Assembly (NCBI RefSeq): GCF_030436115.1
Contig: NZ_CP129407.1
Span: forward strand, 652,502-716,501
Source of the DNA: Borrelia sp. P9F1
Lineage (GTDB): Bacteria > Spirochaetota > Spirochaetia > Borreliales > Borreliaceae
Direction: 5' to 3'
Length of the DNA stretch: 64,000 nt
Position 1 is the first letter of the stretch. The number at the start of each line of letters is the position of its first letter. Of the stretch, positions 1-8,067 are shown in pieces. Under the pieces are notes generated by a model. The model saw only the letters and a program-made list of their open reading frames with translations. It had not been told where the DNA came from and did not search any database. Made by a program: the position numbers and the translations under genes.

Positions 1-586
1 TAGCGAGGGTAGGTATTTCGTCCCTCGCCGGAGGGCGTGTGACCTTCACTTGCAAAGCATCAGCGTTCACTTCTATCCAAGTTGGAAGATTTCGAAGGGT
101 CGATGTCTTTTCTATATTAGATCTAATCAGTTTTTTCAGGCTATCCTTTTCCTTTACCCGTAACTCATCGCTCGTTCTTAAAGTAATAGACGGTATTGTA
201 ACCCTTCTTCCATTAAGTATGATCACCCCATGCGAAACTATTTGTCTAGCATGAGCTCTTGAAATAGCAAACCCGGCCCGATACACAACATTATCAATTC
301 TTCTCTCAAGCAAAGCCAAAAGGTTGTGTCCCGTAACTCCGTGATGTCGCTTTGCCTCCCTAAAAATATTAGTCAGCTGTCTCTCGCTTACCCCATAAGT
401 AAACTTAACCTTCTGTTTCTCTACCAACTGCTTCCCATACTCAGTGACCTTCCCCTTCCTAGATTTTCCATGCATTCCCGGTGGACTAGGCTTCCTCTTC
501 AGTAGTTTATCGTACTTAGGCTGTTCAAATATATTAACACCAAATCGCCTAACCATCTTACCCTTGGCTATACTCTTCCTATTCAT
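1..586 (-). CDS. rpsD: 30S ribosomal protein S4, 3' end outside the window
   Basis: Primary 16S rRNA-binding protein that helps nucleate assembly of the small ribosomal subunit. Reading down from the ATG at 586, 195 codons are open to the window edge, so perhaps 10-15 C-terminal residues are missing. The N-terminus begins MNRKSIAKGK and lacks the zinc-binding cysteines seen in some S4 proteins. The S4 RNA-binding fold is clear in the second half (YRAGFAISRAHARQ, then HGVIILNGRRVTIPS). A GGAG lies 5 nt before the chosen ATG. The overlapping upstream ATG at 590 opens only a three-codon frame. The gene follows the initiator tRNA by 26 nt with no promoter visible between them, so the two are probably co-transcribed. 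Identification is secure. Confidence 0.96.
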   Translation of the reverse strand, partial: MNRKSIAKGKMVRRFGVNIFEQPKYDKLLKRKPSPPGMHGKSRKGKVTEYGKQLVEKQKVKFTYGVSERQLTNIFREAKRHHGVTGHNLLALLERRIDNVVYRAGFAISRAHARQIVSHGVIILNGRRVTIPSITLRTSDELRVKEKDSLKKLIRSNIEKTSTLRNLPTWIEVNADALQVKVTRPPARDEIPTLA

Positions 587-612
587 TCATTCTCCATGTA
601 TTAAAATTAACA

Positions 613-685
<73 letters not shown>

Positions 686-699
686 TCTTACAGCTTAGC

Positions 700-729
700 A
701 TATTAACACAACTTTATCTGAAGTGTCAA
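700..729 (-). promoter_or_regulatory. Sigma-70-type promoter for tRNA-fMet and probably rpsD
   Basis: On the minus strand, TTGACA (724-729) is followed after 18 nt by TAATAT (700-705). The predicted start is about 8 nt upstream of the tRNA 5' end. No other promoter-like sequence is seen between the tRNA and rpsD. Confidence 0.7.
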
Positions 730-743
730 TTCATTTTGTTTCA

Positions 744-2114
744 TCATATTAAAATGTACATTTCATATATTTCCTTGTGTTGTTTTTTAATTATTTCTTT
801 TGTTGTCTCTATTTGTTTTATCAAGCTTTTTAAATCACTCTCATGGTTTAAATCTAATTTTGCATAAAGATTTAAATGATTCCCCTCATGAGACAAATTG
901 AGTTCTTTCAAGTTTATTTTGGTATTTTTCAATGTGTCTTTTATCTCTCTTTTTAAATCTATGTCTTGTTTTGAGAGAATTTTATTAGCGTTTTTTAGTA
1001 TTACGTGAAGTCCTTCTTTAATGATTATAAAACTAATAAATATAGATATGATTTTGTCAAAACCTGTCCACACATAATTTGCAAGTAATAAACTTAATGT
1101 AGTACCTCCGTGGGAAAATATACAGTTTTTATCAGCTGATGAGAGTGCTAAGAGTAGGTAGTTATTATATCTTTTTCCAATCTGGAATTTTACTAAATAT
1201 TCGACCATTTTTACTATGAAAAATATAAAGGGTACTAATGGTATCCAAATGCTTTTCTTAAAAGATTTATTTGAAAATATTTCAAGTATATTATTCTTAT
1301 CCTCTTCGTGATGGTTGTGTGAATGGGAATGTTCGTGGTCATGGAAGTGATTGTGTTCGTGGTCGTGAAAGTGGTCGTGTCCATGCCCATGATCTTCAAG
1401 GTGGGTAGGATGGTAATGAATGTGGAATCCAGATTCGCCCCCAAGGCTAATTAATTTATTCAGGCCCGTTGAGTTTAAAAATATCGTAAACCCCGCTACT
1501 ATTATGATTATCCCTATGATAAATGATATTAAATTTTCCATTTTTTTATATCCGTAAGGATAATAAATTGTCTCAGGCTTATTTGTAATTTTGAGACTGA
1601 AGTAGGTAATTGCTGATAACACAAAATCTGAGAGGACGTGAAAAGCGTCTGCTATAAGTGCAAAGGAATTGAAAAGTATTCCTACGGTAAGTTTAGAGGC
1701 GATGGAAACTACTTCTGCTAGTACTGAGACAAGTCCAATCCCCATTATGAACTTATCTTTTCTGATCTCAGGTGTTAAGTCCTTTTTATATACGTTATTG
1801 TTACTTATAAAACCTAAGCTTCTAAGATCTTCCTCTACTTCAGCAATTTCGCAGGAAATTTTTTGAAGTTTATTTTTTTTTCCATAATAAATTAAATTAT
1901 TGAATACTATTTTTTCTATTCCCTCTGCTTTAAAGTTTGGATCGATATAAAAATCTTTAACTTCGATTTCTCTATCTTTTGTTTTTGCTTTAATGTACGA
2001 AACGGCTTTAGCATGATTTTCTATATAAGCTATGTAGAATTCAGCTTGTTTTAGGCTTTTAAGATTTAAATTCACATATTTGCTAATATTTTTGTTATTA
2101 ATGACCTTAACCAT
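744..2114 (-). CDS. Cation diffusion facilitator with an N-terminal GNAT-like domain
   Basis: Likely exports a divalent metal (Zn or Mn) from the cytoplasm in exchange for protons. Residues 1 to about 115 look like a GNAT acetyltransferase fold (IDPNFKAEGIEKIVFNNL, later LRSLGFI). A six-helix CDF domain follows from about 121. TM2 carries the expected metal ligands D156, H159 and D163. The TM4-TM5 loop (about 231-269) is very rich in His/Asp and contains a duplicated HFHDHEH unit, as in zinc-transporting relatives. In TM5 the residues aligning with the usual D-x2-H-x3-D ligands are D328, C331 and H335, an altered site. A cytoplasmic C-terminal domain follows. Family membership is clear; the metal and the role of the GNAT part are inference. 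Confidence 0.85.
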   Translation of the reverse strand: MVKVINNKNISKYVNLNLKSLKQAEFYIAYIENHAKAVSYIKAKTKDREIEVKDFYIDPNFKAEGIEKIVFNNLIYYGKKNKLQKISCEIAEVEEDLRSLGFISNNNVYKKDLTPEIRKDKFIMGIGLVSVLAEVVSIASKLTVGILFNSFALIADAFHVLSDFVLSAITYFSLKITNKPETIYYPYGYKKMENLISFIIGIIIIVAGFTIFLNSTGLNKLISLGGESGFHIHYHPTHLEDHGHGHDHFHDHEHNHFHDHEHSHSHNHHEEDKNNILEIFSNKSFKKSIWIPLVPFIFFIVKMVEYLVKFQIGKRYNNYLLLALSSADKNCIFSHGGTTLSLLLANYVWTGFDKIISIFISFIIIKEGLHVILKNANKILSKQDIDLKREIKDTLKNTKINLKELNLSHEGNHLNLYAKLDLNHESDLKSLIKQIETTKEIIKKQHKEIYEMYILI

Positions 2115-2241
2115 ACTTGCACCTTCCCTTGCTTTTATTGCATAATTTTACATGTGAGTATAGCAACATTTTTTTTTATGTTCAATGAATTTGTTAATAT
2201 TTTAAATAATGGATTTATTAATGTTTCAAGTTTGGAGATTT

Positions 2242-2610
2242 ATGTTACAAGCGCAGTTTTTTATTAAAAAATGTAAAAAAGCTATATCTACAGATGATAT
2301 TTTAATCAACAATGTGAAGGTTGTTGAGGGTGTTTTTTATGATTTTTTTAAAATTTTTAATAAAAAATCTTTAGAGAGCGTATTTAGTTATTATTATGAA
2401 AATTTTGAGCCTGATGAGGGGATATATGCCTTTATTAACAAATTTTTACCAATGATTAGCTTTCTGTCTCTGGAGAGTGTAGGATACGAGTTTAATGATT
2501 ACGAGAAAAAGCTCATATTAGAGGTGTTTGACTCTTCTGCTGAAACCCTAGATGCTAATAAGCTAAAAGAACTAGCTAGCGAGATTGTGTCCCTTGGTAT
2601 ACTAAATTGA
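2242..2610 (+). CDS. Conserved hypothetical protein
   Basis: I do not recognise a domain in this roughly 122-residue, charged, probably cytoplasmic protein (MLQAQFFIKKCKKAIS at the start, ASEIVSLGILN at the end). It is predicted largely helical, with no signal peptide or membrane segment. The frame is open from an ATG at 2209, but only the ATG at 2242 is preceded by a GGAG (2234-2237), so I prefer that start. It is the position of the BB0617-type gene in Borrelia and converges on cdd with a 28-nt gap. Codon use resembles its neighbours, so it is probably a real gene. Confidence 0.7.
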   Translation: MLQAQFFIKKCKKAISTDDILINNVKVVEGVFYDFFKIFNKKSLESVFSYYYENFEPDEGIYAFINKFLPMISFLSLESVGYEFNDYEKKLILEVFDSSAETLDANKLKELASEIVSLGILN

Positions 2611-2638
2611 CCTTCCTAGACAGCCCTTAAGCTGTGTG

Positions 2639-3085
2639 CTACTCCTTAAGATAGATTCTTGACAGTTCTTCTTTGTCAAATGGAATCCTGAGTAAATCCC
2701 GGAGTACGTAAGTTTTCAGAGCAGTCTGATTAGAATTGAATGTGAGGGGATTTGTTATGAATATCTTAGTGTCCTCGTCGAAAAATTCTGACATTACCTG
2801 AAGGCATATTGCACATGGAATGGTTTCCGGAATTGTTGAGAGTAGCATGAAATCTATTTTTTGCGTTCCAACAGACGATACCATATTTACAATAGCGCTC
2901 CTTTCTGCACAGCAGGTAGCACCAAAGCTTGCATTTTCAACGTTTGAACCTTGAAAAAATAAATTGTCCCTAGTCTTGAGGCAAGCTCCCACTTTAAAGC
3001 TTGAGTAAGGCGAATATGAATTACTTCTCGCGACTTCAGCCATCTGAAACGCTTGTCTAATCTGATCTTTATCACTGCTATCCAA
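2639..3085 (-). CDS. cdd: Cytidine deaminase
   Basis: Hydrolytic deamination of cytidine or deoxycytidine to uridine or deoxyuridine in pyrimidine salvage, cytoplasmic. At 148 residues it has the usual length of the homotetrameric family. The zinc site is intact: C59-A-E61 supplies the first cysteine and the proton-shuttling glutamate, and P90-C91-A-I-C94 supplies the other two cysteines. The substrate-binding NVENASF stretch is at 48-54. The usual PCGxCRQ motif reads PCAICLQ, a mild variation that keeps all zinc ligands. It stands alone between convergent and divergent neighbours. Salvage fits an organism without de novo nucleotide synthesis. Confidence 0.93.
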   Translation of the reverse strand: MDSSDKDQIRQAFQMAEVARSNSYSPYSSFKVGACLKTRDNLFFQGSNVENASFGATCCAERSAIVNMVSSVGTQKIDFMLLSTIPETIPCAICLQVMSEFFDEDTKIFITNPLTFNSNQTALKTYVLRDLLRIPFDKEELSRIYLKE

Positions 3086-3193
3086 ATAAAAACCTCATCC
3101 TCTATTCATGTTGCCTAATTATAACACTTACTTATGATTTTGAACAAAACTTTCAAATTTTTAATTGTATCAAAATTTTGTTAATATTTGTTT

Positions 3194-4153
3194 ATGTTAG
3201 TTGCTATTGAATTTATTAAAAGATACGATAATTTTATTATCATTGGGCATAAGGACCCTGATTTTGATTGTATTGGTTCGTCCTTAGCTTTAGCTTCTTT
3301 TTTATCTAGAATAGGTAAGAAATCTATTATGCTTAATGAGGGGCCTTTTGTCAGGAGAGAAATAATTCCTCTTAAGGACAAGTTTTTATCTCAATGGCCC
3401 AATATTGACTCTTCAGATCATGCTGTAATCATTTTAGATTGCTCCATTTTTGACAGGATAGGAGATGAGTTTGTTTTTTATGTAAAGGATATGCCTATCC
3501 TTGTTATTGATCATCATGCTTCGGGTGATAAGTTAGATGTTCCCAGTTATATTGATCCCCTAGCACCCTCAACTACTTTTTTGATTGAGAAATTAATTAG
3601 GAAATTTGGATATGATGTTACAAGAGAAGAGGCTTGGTATATTCTGGTTGGATTTTGCACAGACACAGGGTTTTTCAGGTTTTTGTCAAACAGTGACCCT
3701 GAGCCTTTCGAAATGGTAGCCAGGCTTGTTTCTAAGGGGTTAAGTCTTAAGGATGTTTATAGTTACATTGAGGCCGTTAAGAGCTTATCTTCAATAGATA
3801 TCCTGAGATCAATGTTAAACAACCTTAAATATTATTTTGATGGAAAAGTTTTAGTTACTGCTTTGCCTTTCGATGCAAAAAAAGACACTAATATTAGTGG
3901 AGTTAATGAGCTATTTTATGCATTGCTTAGTAATGTTGAAAATAATGAAATATTAGTTATCTTAAAAGAGACGGAAGATGGTTCTATTTTAGCTGGACTT
4001 CGGTCTAGGGAATATTTTGATGTTGGGGAGCTTGCTAAGTCTTTTGGAGGAGGAGGACATAAGCATGCCAGTGGGTTTAAGATCAAAATAAGCTCTTTAA
4101 ACCTTTTAGAAAATCAGATTATCTCATATATAAGGGAAGGACTTAAGGATTAA
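3194..4153 (+). CDS. DHH/DHHA1 phosphoesterase (NrnA-like)
   Basis: A member of the manganese-dependent DHH family that degrades short oligonucleotides (nanoRNA), pAp or cyclic dinucleotides. Motifs in order: [13 protein letters not shown] with H19, D21, D23 and D25; LD82CS; D106-H107-H108; D157 in CTDTG; and the DHHA1 glycine-rich [11 protein letters not shown] at 285-295. All expected metal and substrate residues are present and the length (319 residues) is typical. The frame extends to a TTG at 3188, but the ATG at 3194 is preferred; no strong Shine-Dalgarno is visible. The stop lies inside the convergent glycosidase gene (11-nt overlap). Which substrate is used cannot be read from sequence; nanoRNase/pAp phosphatase and c-di-AMP hydrolase are both plausible. 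Confidence 0.88.
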   Translation: MLVAIEFIKRYDNFIIIGHKDPDFDCIGSSLALASFLSRIGKKSIMLNEGPFVRREIIPLKDKFLSQWPNIDSSDHAVIILDCSIFDRIGDEFVFYVKDMPILVIDHHASGDKLDVPSYIDPLAPSTTFLIEKLIRKFGYDVTREEAWYILVGFCTDTGFFRFLSNSDPEPFEMVARLVSKGLSLKDVYSYIEAVKSLSSIDILRSMLNNLKYYFDGKVLVTALPFDAKKDTNISGVNELFYALLSNVENNEILVILKETEDGSILAGLRSREYFDVGELAKSFGGGGHKHASGFKIKISSLNLLENQIISYIREGLKD

Positions 4154-5807
4154 GATTTGTTAAAGGAATTACTCCCTTTGGGTTAAATTCTTTCGTTAGA
4201 GTTAAGAACCCTGATTTAAAAGCTAGTGTTGTTGTGCCATAGACTACTACTATGTTCTCTATCCAGTCTAGATTTTTGATGTGTTGAGGTGTAAGAGATA
4301 CAATAATGCTTATTTTGTCTTTGTATTCTTTTAAATTTTCTATGTAATTAAGGCTACCAGGAGTTGAAAGATTGAAAATAACTTGCTCGTGTTTTTCAAT
4401 TAGTTTTTTAATTTCCTGAAGTTTATTGTAGTTAATACCGTTTAAGGGGTAGTAATCATAGTAATAACTGGAGCTGTTTTGAAATATTTTTCTTCCTTCT
4501 GAAACCATTTGGTAGTAGGGTGATACTAATAGTGTTTTCTTATGCCTTGAAACTTTTTTTTCTAGCCTAATTTTTGTTATTCCTCTTAATGTACTCTGCT
4601 CAAAAAACTTTTTAGCCTCATTTGTGGGTATTTCTTGTGTCTTTTTGTAGTTTGGATAAATGTTTACTTTATTTTTCCCCTCTTTTAAATATTTTAACTT
4701 GATTCTAAGTATTCTTTTATTGGATTTAATAATATTTCCTCTTATCTCATTATCTTCTTTCATAAGGGCCAAGAGTCTGTTGTAGGCGTTGCTTTGTAAA
4801 TTTTCGTTTAATGATATTAATAAAATATCTGTTTCTGTTCTGATAATCCTTTCAATCGTATCATAGATACTTTCATTTTTATGTCTCACGGCGTTCATTA
4901 ATAAATCATCTGTTACGATCAAATTATTATATTTTAATTTTTCCCTAAGAATTCCTTTTAAAATTTTAATTGATGATGAGGCGGGTATCTCTTCGCCGTT
5001 TGTAAGCATTGGGTAGGCCAGGTGTCCACTCATTATTACTGGAATATTTTCCTGTATTAATACTTTGTAAGGCAATAGTTCATTTTCGAGCATCTCTTCT
5101 AAATTTGAATTTATTATTGGCATTTTTGTATGAGAATCAACAACTGTATTTCCATGCCCCGGGAAATGTTTTGCTGTTGAGATCACTCCAGCTTGTTTTT
5201 GTCCTTTATAAAATGCCAGAGCAAATAAAGCAACTATTTGTGGATCATTTGAGTATGCTCTTGGCCCTATTATGAAGTTGTCTTCATGAGTGTAGACGTC
5301 AACTATGGGTGCAAAATTTAGATTGATTCCAAGGCGACTTAATTCATCTGCTATGTAATATCCCGTGAGGTAAGAATCATTTGGCGAGAGAGTAGCCGTG
5401 ATACCAAGGTTTCCTATTGTTTTTGAGGTCTTTAGTTTTATGTGCTGTGCCCATCCACCCTCTTGGTCTGTAGCGATAAATAGGGGAATTTTAAATCTAT
5501 TTCTTTGAGACATTACTTGTGCTTTATTTATGCTATCTATTAACATGGGCAGGCTTCCAGCATTCCATCCAAAGATTTTTATGCCGCCCAGATTTTTGTC
5601 TTTAATAAAGTTAAGAGTAAAGTTTGTTATCTGCTCTCCCGGATAACTTATCATAAACATTTGTCCTAGTAGTTCTTTGTCGCTCATTTGGTAGACTATT
5701 TTGTTTATTAATTTTTCCTTAGCTTCCGTGTGCCAAAAATCATATGAAAAGCAACTATTACTAATAAAAAAGAAACAAATACAAACAATTTTTTTCATAT
5801 AAATCAT
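4143..5807 (-). CDS. Exported glycoside hydrolase family 3, beta-N-acetylglucosaminidase type
   Basis: Probably removes N-acetylglucosamine from muropeptides or chitin-like sugars. An N-terminal hydrophobic segment (about residues 5-21) is a signal peptide, so it acts in the periplasm or at the surface. The GH3 barrel shows ATDQEGG at 112-118, KHFPGHG at 213-219, the D224-x-H226 acid/base dyad specific to NagZ-type enzymes, SGHLAYP at 260, and the nucleophile region VTDD at 298-301. Older annotation calls such Borrelia proteins beta-glucosidase; the DSH dyad argues for the acetylhexosaminidase branch. A second, poorly recognised domain fills residues from about 390 to 554. Translation could start at Met1 or Met4. 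Confidence 0.88.
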   Translation of the reverse strand: MIYMKKIVCICFFFISNSCFSYDFWHTEAKEKLINKIVYQMSDKELLGQMFMISYPGEQITNFTLNFIKDKNLGGIKIFGWNAGSLPMLIDSINKAQVMSQRNRFKIPLFIATDQEGGWAQHIKLKTSKTIGNLGITATLSPNDSYLTGYYIADELSRLGINLNFAPIVDVYTHEDNFIIGPRAYSNDPQIVALFALAFYKGQKQAGVISTAKHFPGHGNTVVDSHTKMPIINSNLEEMLENELLPYKVLIQENIPVIMSGHLAYPMLTNGEEIPASSSIKILKGILREKLKYNNLIVTDDLLMNAVRHKNESIYDTIERIIRTETDILLISLNENLQSNAYNRLLALMKEDNEIRGNIIKSNKRILRIKLKYLKEGKNKVNIYPNYKKTQEIPTNEAKKFFEQSTLRGITKIRLEKKVSRHKKTLLVSPYYQMVSEGRKIFQNSSSYYYDYYPLNGINYNKLQEIKKLIEKHEQVIFNLSTPGSLNYIENLKEYKDKISIIVSLTPQHIKNLDWIENIVVVYGTTTLAFKSGFLTLTKEFNPKGVIPLTNLNP

Positions 5808-6184
5808 ACTAATATTTTATTTTTATTTTTGATGCTCAAGCGTAGCATGTTGCTTAATTGCTTTACTTAACATTCATGCTTTGTTGTTTTAATAACACTT
5901 AAATCAAAAAATAGGACCGTAATTCTGTCTACATATTTCCCCAATGCACATTGCCGTTAAATATATCAATCATAATTCTATTATATTTTTTTCAAATAAA
6001 AAATGCTTATTTTATTAGGGGCGTTAAGGTCGGTTAATACAAGTTTAATTTTACTTTTATGAATTTAAATCTTGTTATATTTATTGATACTGAAATTTTT
6101 GATAAGAGCGAGACATTCATGGTATATGCAATTGTTGTTGTATTGACAAAACATTTTTGAATTTATACACTTTAAGGGCCGTAA
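5808..6184. other. Intergenic region, 377 nt
   Basis: A very AT-rich spacer between the divergent glycosidase gene and the CAU tRNA. The last 45 nt hold the tRNA promoter. A short hairpin (ATGCT/AGCAT near 5830-5850) and a 34-codon frame from 6059 without a ribosome-binding site are not convincing. I see no gene in it. Confidence 0.6.
6143..6171 (+). promoter_or_regulatory. Sigma-70 promoter of the CAU tRNA
   Basis: TTGACA (6143-6148), a 17-nt spacer, then TACACT (6166-6171). The expected start near 6178 is about 7 nt before the tRNA 5' end. The dj-1-like gene starts 22 nt after the tRNA and probably shares this transcript. Confidence 0.8.
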
Positions 6185-6258
6185 GCTGATGTAGCTCAGT
6201 TGGTTAGAGCACTCGGCTCATATCCGAGTTGTCGTGGGTTCAAGTCCCTCCATCAGCA
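6185..6258 (+). tRNA. tRNA with CAT anticodon (elongator Met or lysidine-type Ile)
   Basis: A 74-nt cloverleaf. The acceptor GCTGATG/CATCAGC pairs perfectly, the D stem is GCTC/GAGC, the anticodon stem is CTCGG/CCGAG with loop CTCATAT, and the discriminator is A. It lacks the initiator features of the other CAT tRNA. The T stem GTGGG/CCCTC has one T-T mismatch. Elongator tRNA-Met and tRNA-Ile2 (C34 modified to lysidine) cannot be separated with certainty by eye. Confidence 0.9.
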
Positions 6259-6279
6259 TCAATCAAGGAGTTTTTTGTT

Positions 6280-6825
6280 ATGAGAGTAGCTGTTATGCTT
6301 GCAGATGGCTTTGAGGAGATTGAGGCTGTTGTTCCAGTTGATATTTTAAGACGAGGTGGCGTTGATGTTAAACTTATCAGTTTAAATGATGATAAGGCTG
6401 TCACGGGTTCTAGAGGAGTTTCCTTTTGGGCAGACGAGAAATTGTCAGATTGTGGTGCAGATGATTTTGATTTAGTCATACTTCCTGGGGGGATGCCGGG
6501 TGCTAGCAATCTTTTTGAGTCTAGAGAATTAGATAAGATTTTAAGGGATATGAAATTAGGGGGTAAGTTTATTGCAGCTATTTGTGCTGCCCCAGCTGTT
6601 GTGCTTTCTGCTAAGGGGCTTTTGGGAGCGAACAAATTTACATGCTATCCGGGATTCGAAAATGGAGTTATGGATGGTGAATTTGTGGACGAAAATGTTG
6701 TTATTAGCAATAACTTTATCACCTCTAAGGGGGTAGGTACGGTCTTTGAGTTCGCTTTTGCCTTACTTGAGCTTGTAAAGGGAGTGGGAGTAGTTGAGGA
6801 TGTTAGACAGAAAGCCTTGCTGTAA
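6280..6825 (+). CDS. DJ-1/PfpI family protein (YajL/ThiJ type)
   Basis: A small cytoplasmic flavodoxin-like protein of the DJ-1 superfamily, linked to oxidative-stress protection, chaperone or glyoxalase-like activity. The 181 residues match the family. The reactive cysteine C102 sits in the nucleophile elbow AAICAAPAVVL, and E15 matches the conserved glutamate that supports it. ILPGGMPGA lies at 67-75. An AAGGAG at 6265-6270, 9 nt before the ATG at 6280, fixes the start; the frame continues upstream only through the tRNA. It is probably co-transcribed with that tRNA. The original ThiJ name is historical and does not indicate thiamine synthesis. It converges on ackA with a 21-nt gap. Confidence 0.9.
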   Translation: MRVAVMLADGFEEIEAVVPVDILRRGGVDVKLISLNDDKAVTGSRGVSFWADEKLSDCGADDFDLVILPGGMPGASNLFESRELDKILRDMKLGGKFIAAICAAPAVVLSAKGLLGANKFTCYPGFENGVMDGEFVDENVVISNNFITSKGVGTVFEFAFALLELVKGVGVVEDVRQKALL

Positions 6826-6846
6826 ATCAGAATATCTGTATTAAAA

Positions 6847-8067
6847 CTAGAGTGGGTTTTCTTGTGAGCATAGTGTATGAGTATCCTCAAGAATAGAGAG
6901 TTCTTCGTTTGTTGGCAGTACAAGTATTTTTACTTTACTGCCTTCGCTTGAGATGTCAGATTCTATGTCTTTTCTGAAAGCTTGATTGTTTTTCTTAAGG
7001 TCTATTTCTATTCCTATTTTTTCAAAACCTTTCAATGCTAGTTCTCGTATTCCATAGTCTGTGGTGCCAACACCGGCTGTGAAGACGATTGCATCTAGGT
7101 TAAAATCTAGAATTGCAAGGTAAGAGCCAATGTATTTTTTTATTCTAAATGCCATCAGTTCAACAGCAAGTCTAGCATTATGATCACCATTTTCCACTTC
7201 TTTCCAAATATCTCTTAAGTCATTCGATTTACAAGACACCCCTAGCATACCACTTTCATTATTAAGAATCTCTTCTATCTCTTGTGTTGTCTTCTTAAGT
7301 AATCTACTCATTAAAGGAATAATTGAAGGATCAATGTCACCACATCTTGTACCCATAACGAGCCCTTCAAGTGGAGTAAGTCCCATGCTTGTATCATATG
7401 ACAGGCCGCCTTTAACAGCATTAATGCTGGCTCCATTACCCAGATGCAGTATTATTAAGTTTAGATCTTCACGGTTTTTCTTAAGAATTGTAGCAACTCT
7501 TCCTGTTATGTATGAGTAAGATAATCCATGAAATCCATATTTTCTAATGTTGTGGTCTTTGTACCAAGAATACGGTGTAGCGTATAAAAATGCTCTCTCA
7601 TTCATGCTTTGATGCCATGATGTATCAAAGCATAAAACCTGTTTTGCATCCGGCAGTATTTTAAGTGTTGCTTCTATGACTTTAATGGCGGCTGGATTAT
7701 GAAGAGGAGCAAGGTGAGATATCTTCCCCAGCTCGGCTAGGACATCTTTATTAAGTAATACTGAGTTTTTAAAATTGGAGCCTCCATGGACAATTCGATG
7801 TCCTATTGCATAAATTTCATTTGGGCTGGCTAGTATTGCTAATTCTTCGTTTGTTAAAGTCTTGACCACCTTTCTTAATGCTTCTTCGTGTGATTTAATC
7901 CCAGCACCTTTCTTCTCTTCCACTCCGCATCTAGTTTTAATCTTAGTTATTGATTCTCTTTCTTTTATCTTTTCAACCACACCAGATACTAACACTTGCC
8001 TATTTGCGTACTCGTAGAGTGTAAATTTTAATGACGAACTTCCTGTATTAAGTACCAGTATTTTCAT
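6847..8067 (-). CDS. ackA: Acetate kinase
   Basis: Interconverts acetate plus ATP and acetyl phosphate plus ADP. In Borrelia acetyl phosphate feeds acetyl-CoA for the mevalonate pathway and has been tied to Rrp2 signalling (family knowledge). ASKHA-fold motifs are intact: NTGSSSLKF at 7-15, [41 protein letters not shown] and the C-terminal FTAGVG. At 406 residues it is full length. Its ATG overlaps the mfd stop codon by 4 nt (ATGA), so the two are translationally coupled in one transcript. This pairing of a metabolic kinase with a repair factor is a gene-order fact, not evidence of shared function. Confidence 0.96.
   Translation of the reverse strand: MKILVLNTGSSSLKFTLYEYANRQVLVSGVVEKIKERESITKIKTRCGVEEKKGAGIKSHEEALRKVVKTLTNEELAILASPNEIYAIGHRIVHGGSNFKNSVLLNKDVLAELGKISHLAPLHNPAAIKVIEATLKILPDAKQVLCFDTSWHQSMNERAFLYATPYSWYKDHNIRKYGFHGLSYSYITGRVATILKKNREDLNLIILHLGNGASINAVKGGLSYDTSMGLTPLEGLVMGTRCGDIDPSIIPLMSRLLKKTTQEIEEILNNESGMLGVSCKSNDLRDIWKEVENGDHNARLAVELMAFRIKKYIGSYLAILDFNLDAIVFTAGVGTTDYGIRELALKGFEKIGIEIDLKKNNQAFRKDIESDISSEGSKVKILVLPTNEELSILEDTHTLCSQENPL

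Noticed and set aside
1320-1400. Short tandem repeat resembling a regulatory array
   Set aside because: It is the in-frame His/Asp-rich loop of the CDF transporter; the repeat follows from the protein sequence.
2620-2635. Terminator hairpin ACAGC/GCTGT between the small unknown gene and cdd
   Set aside because: Only a 5-bp stem without a T run; too weak to call.
6059-6162. 34-codon frame in the 377-nt spacer
   Set aside because: No ribosome-binding site, no recognisable motif, and its end overlaps the tRNA promoter.
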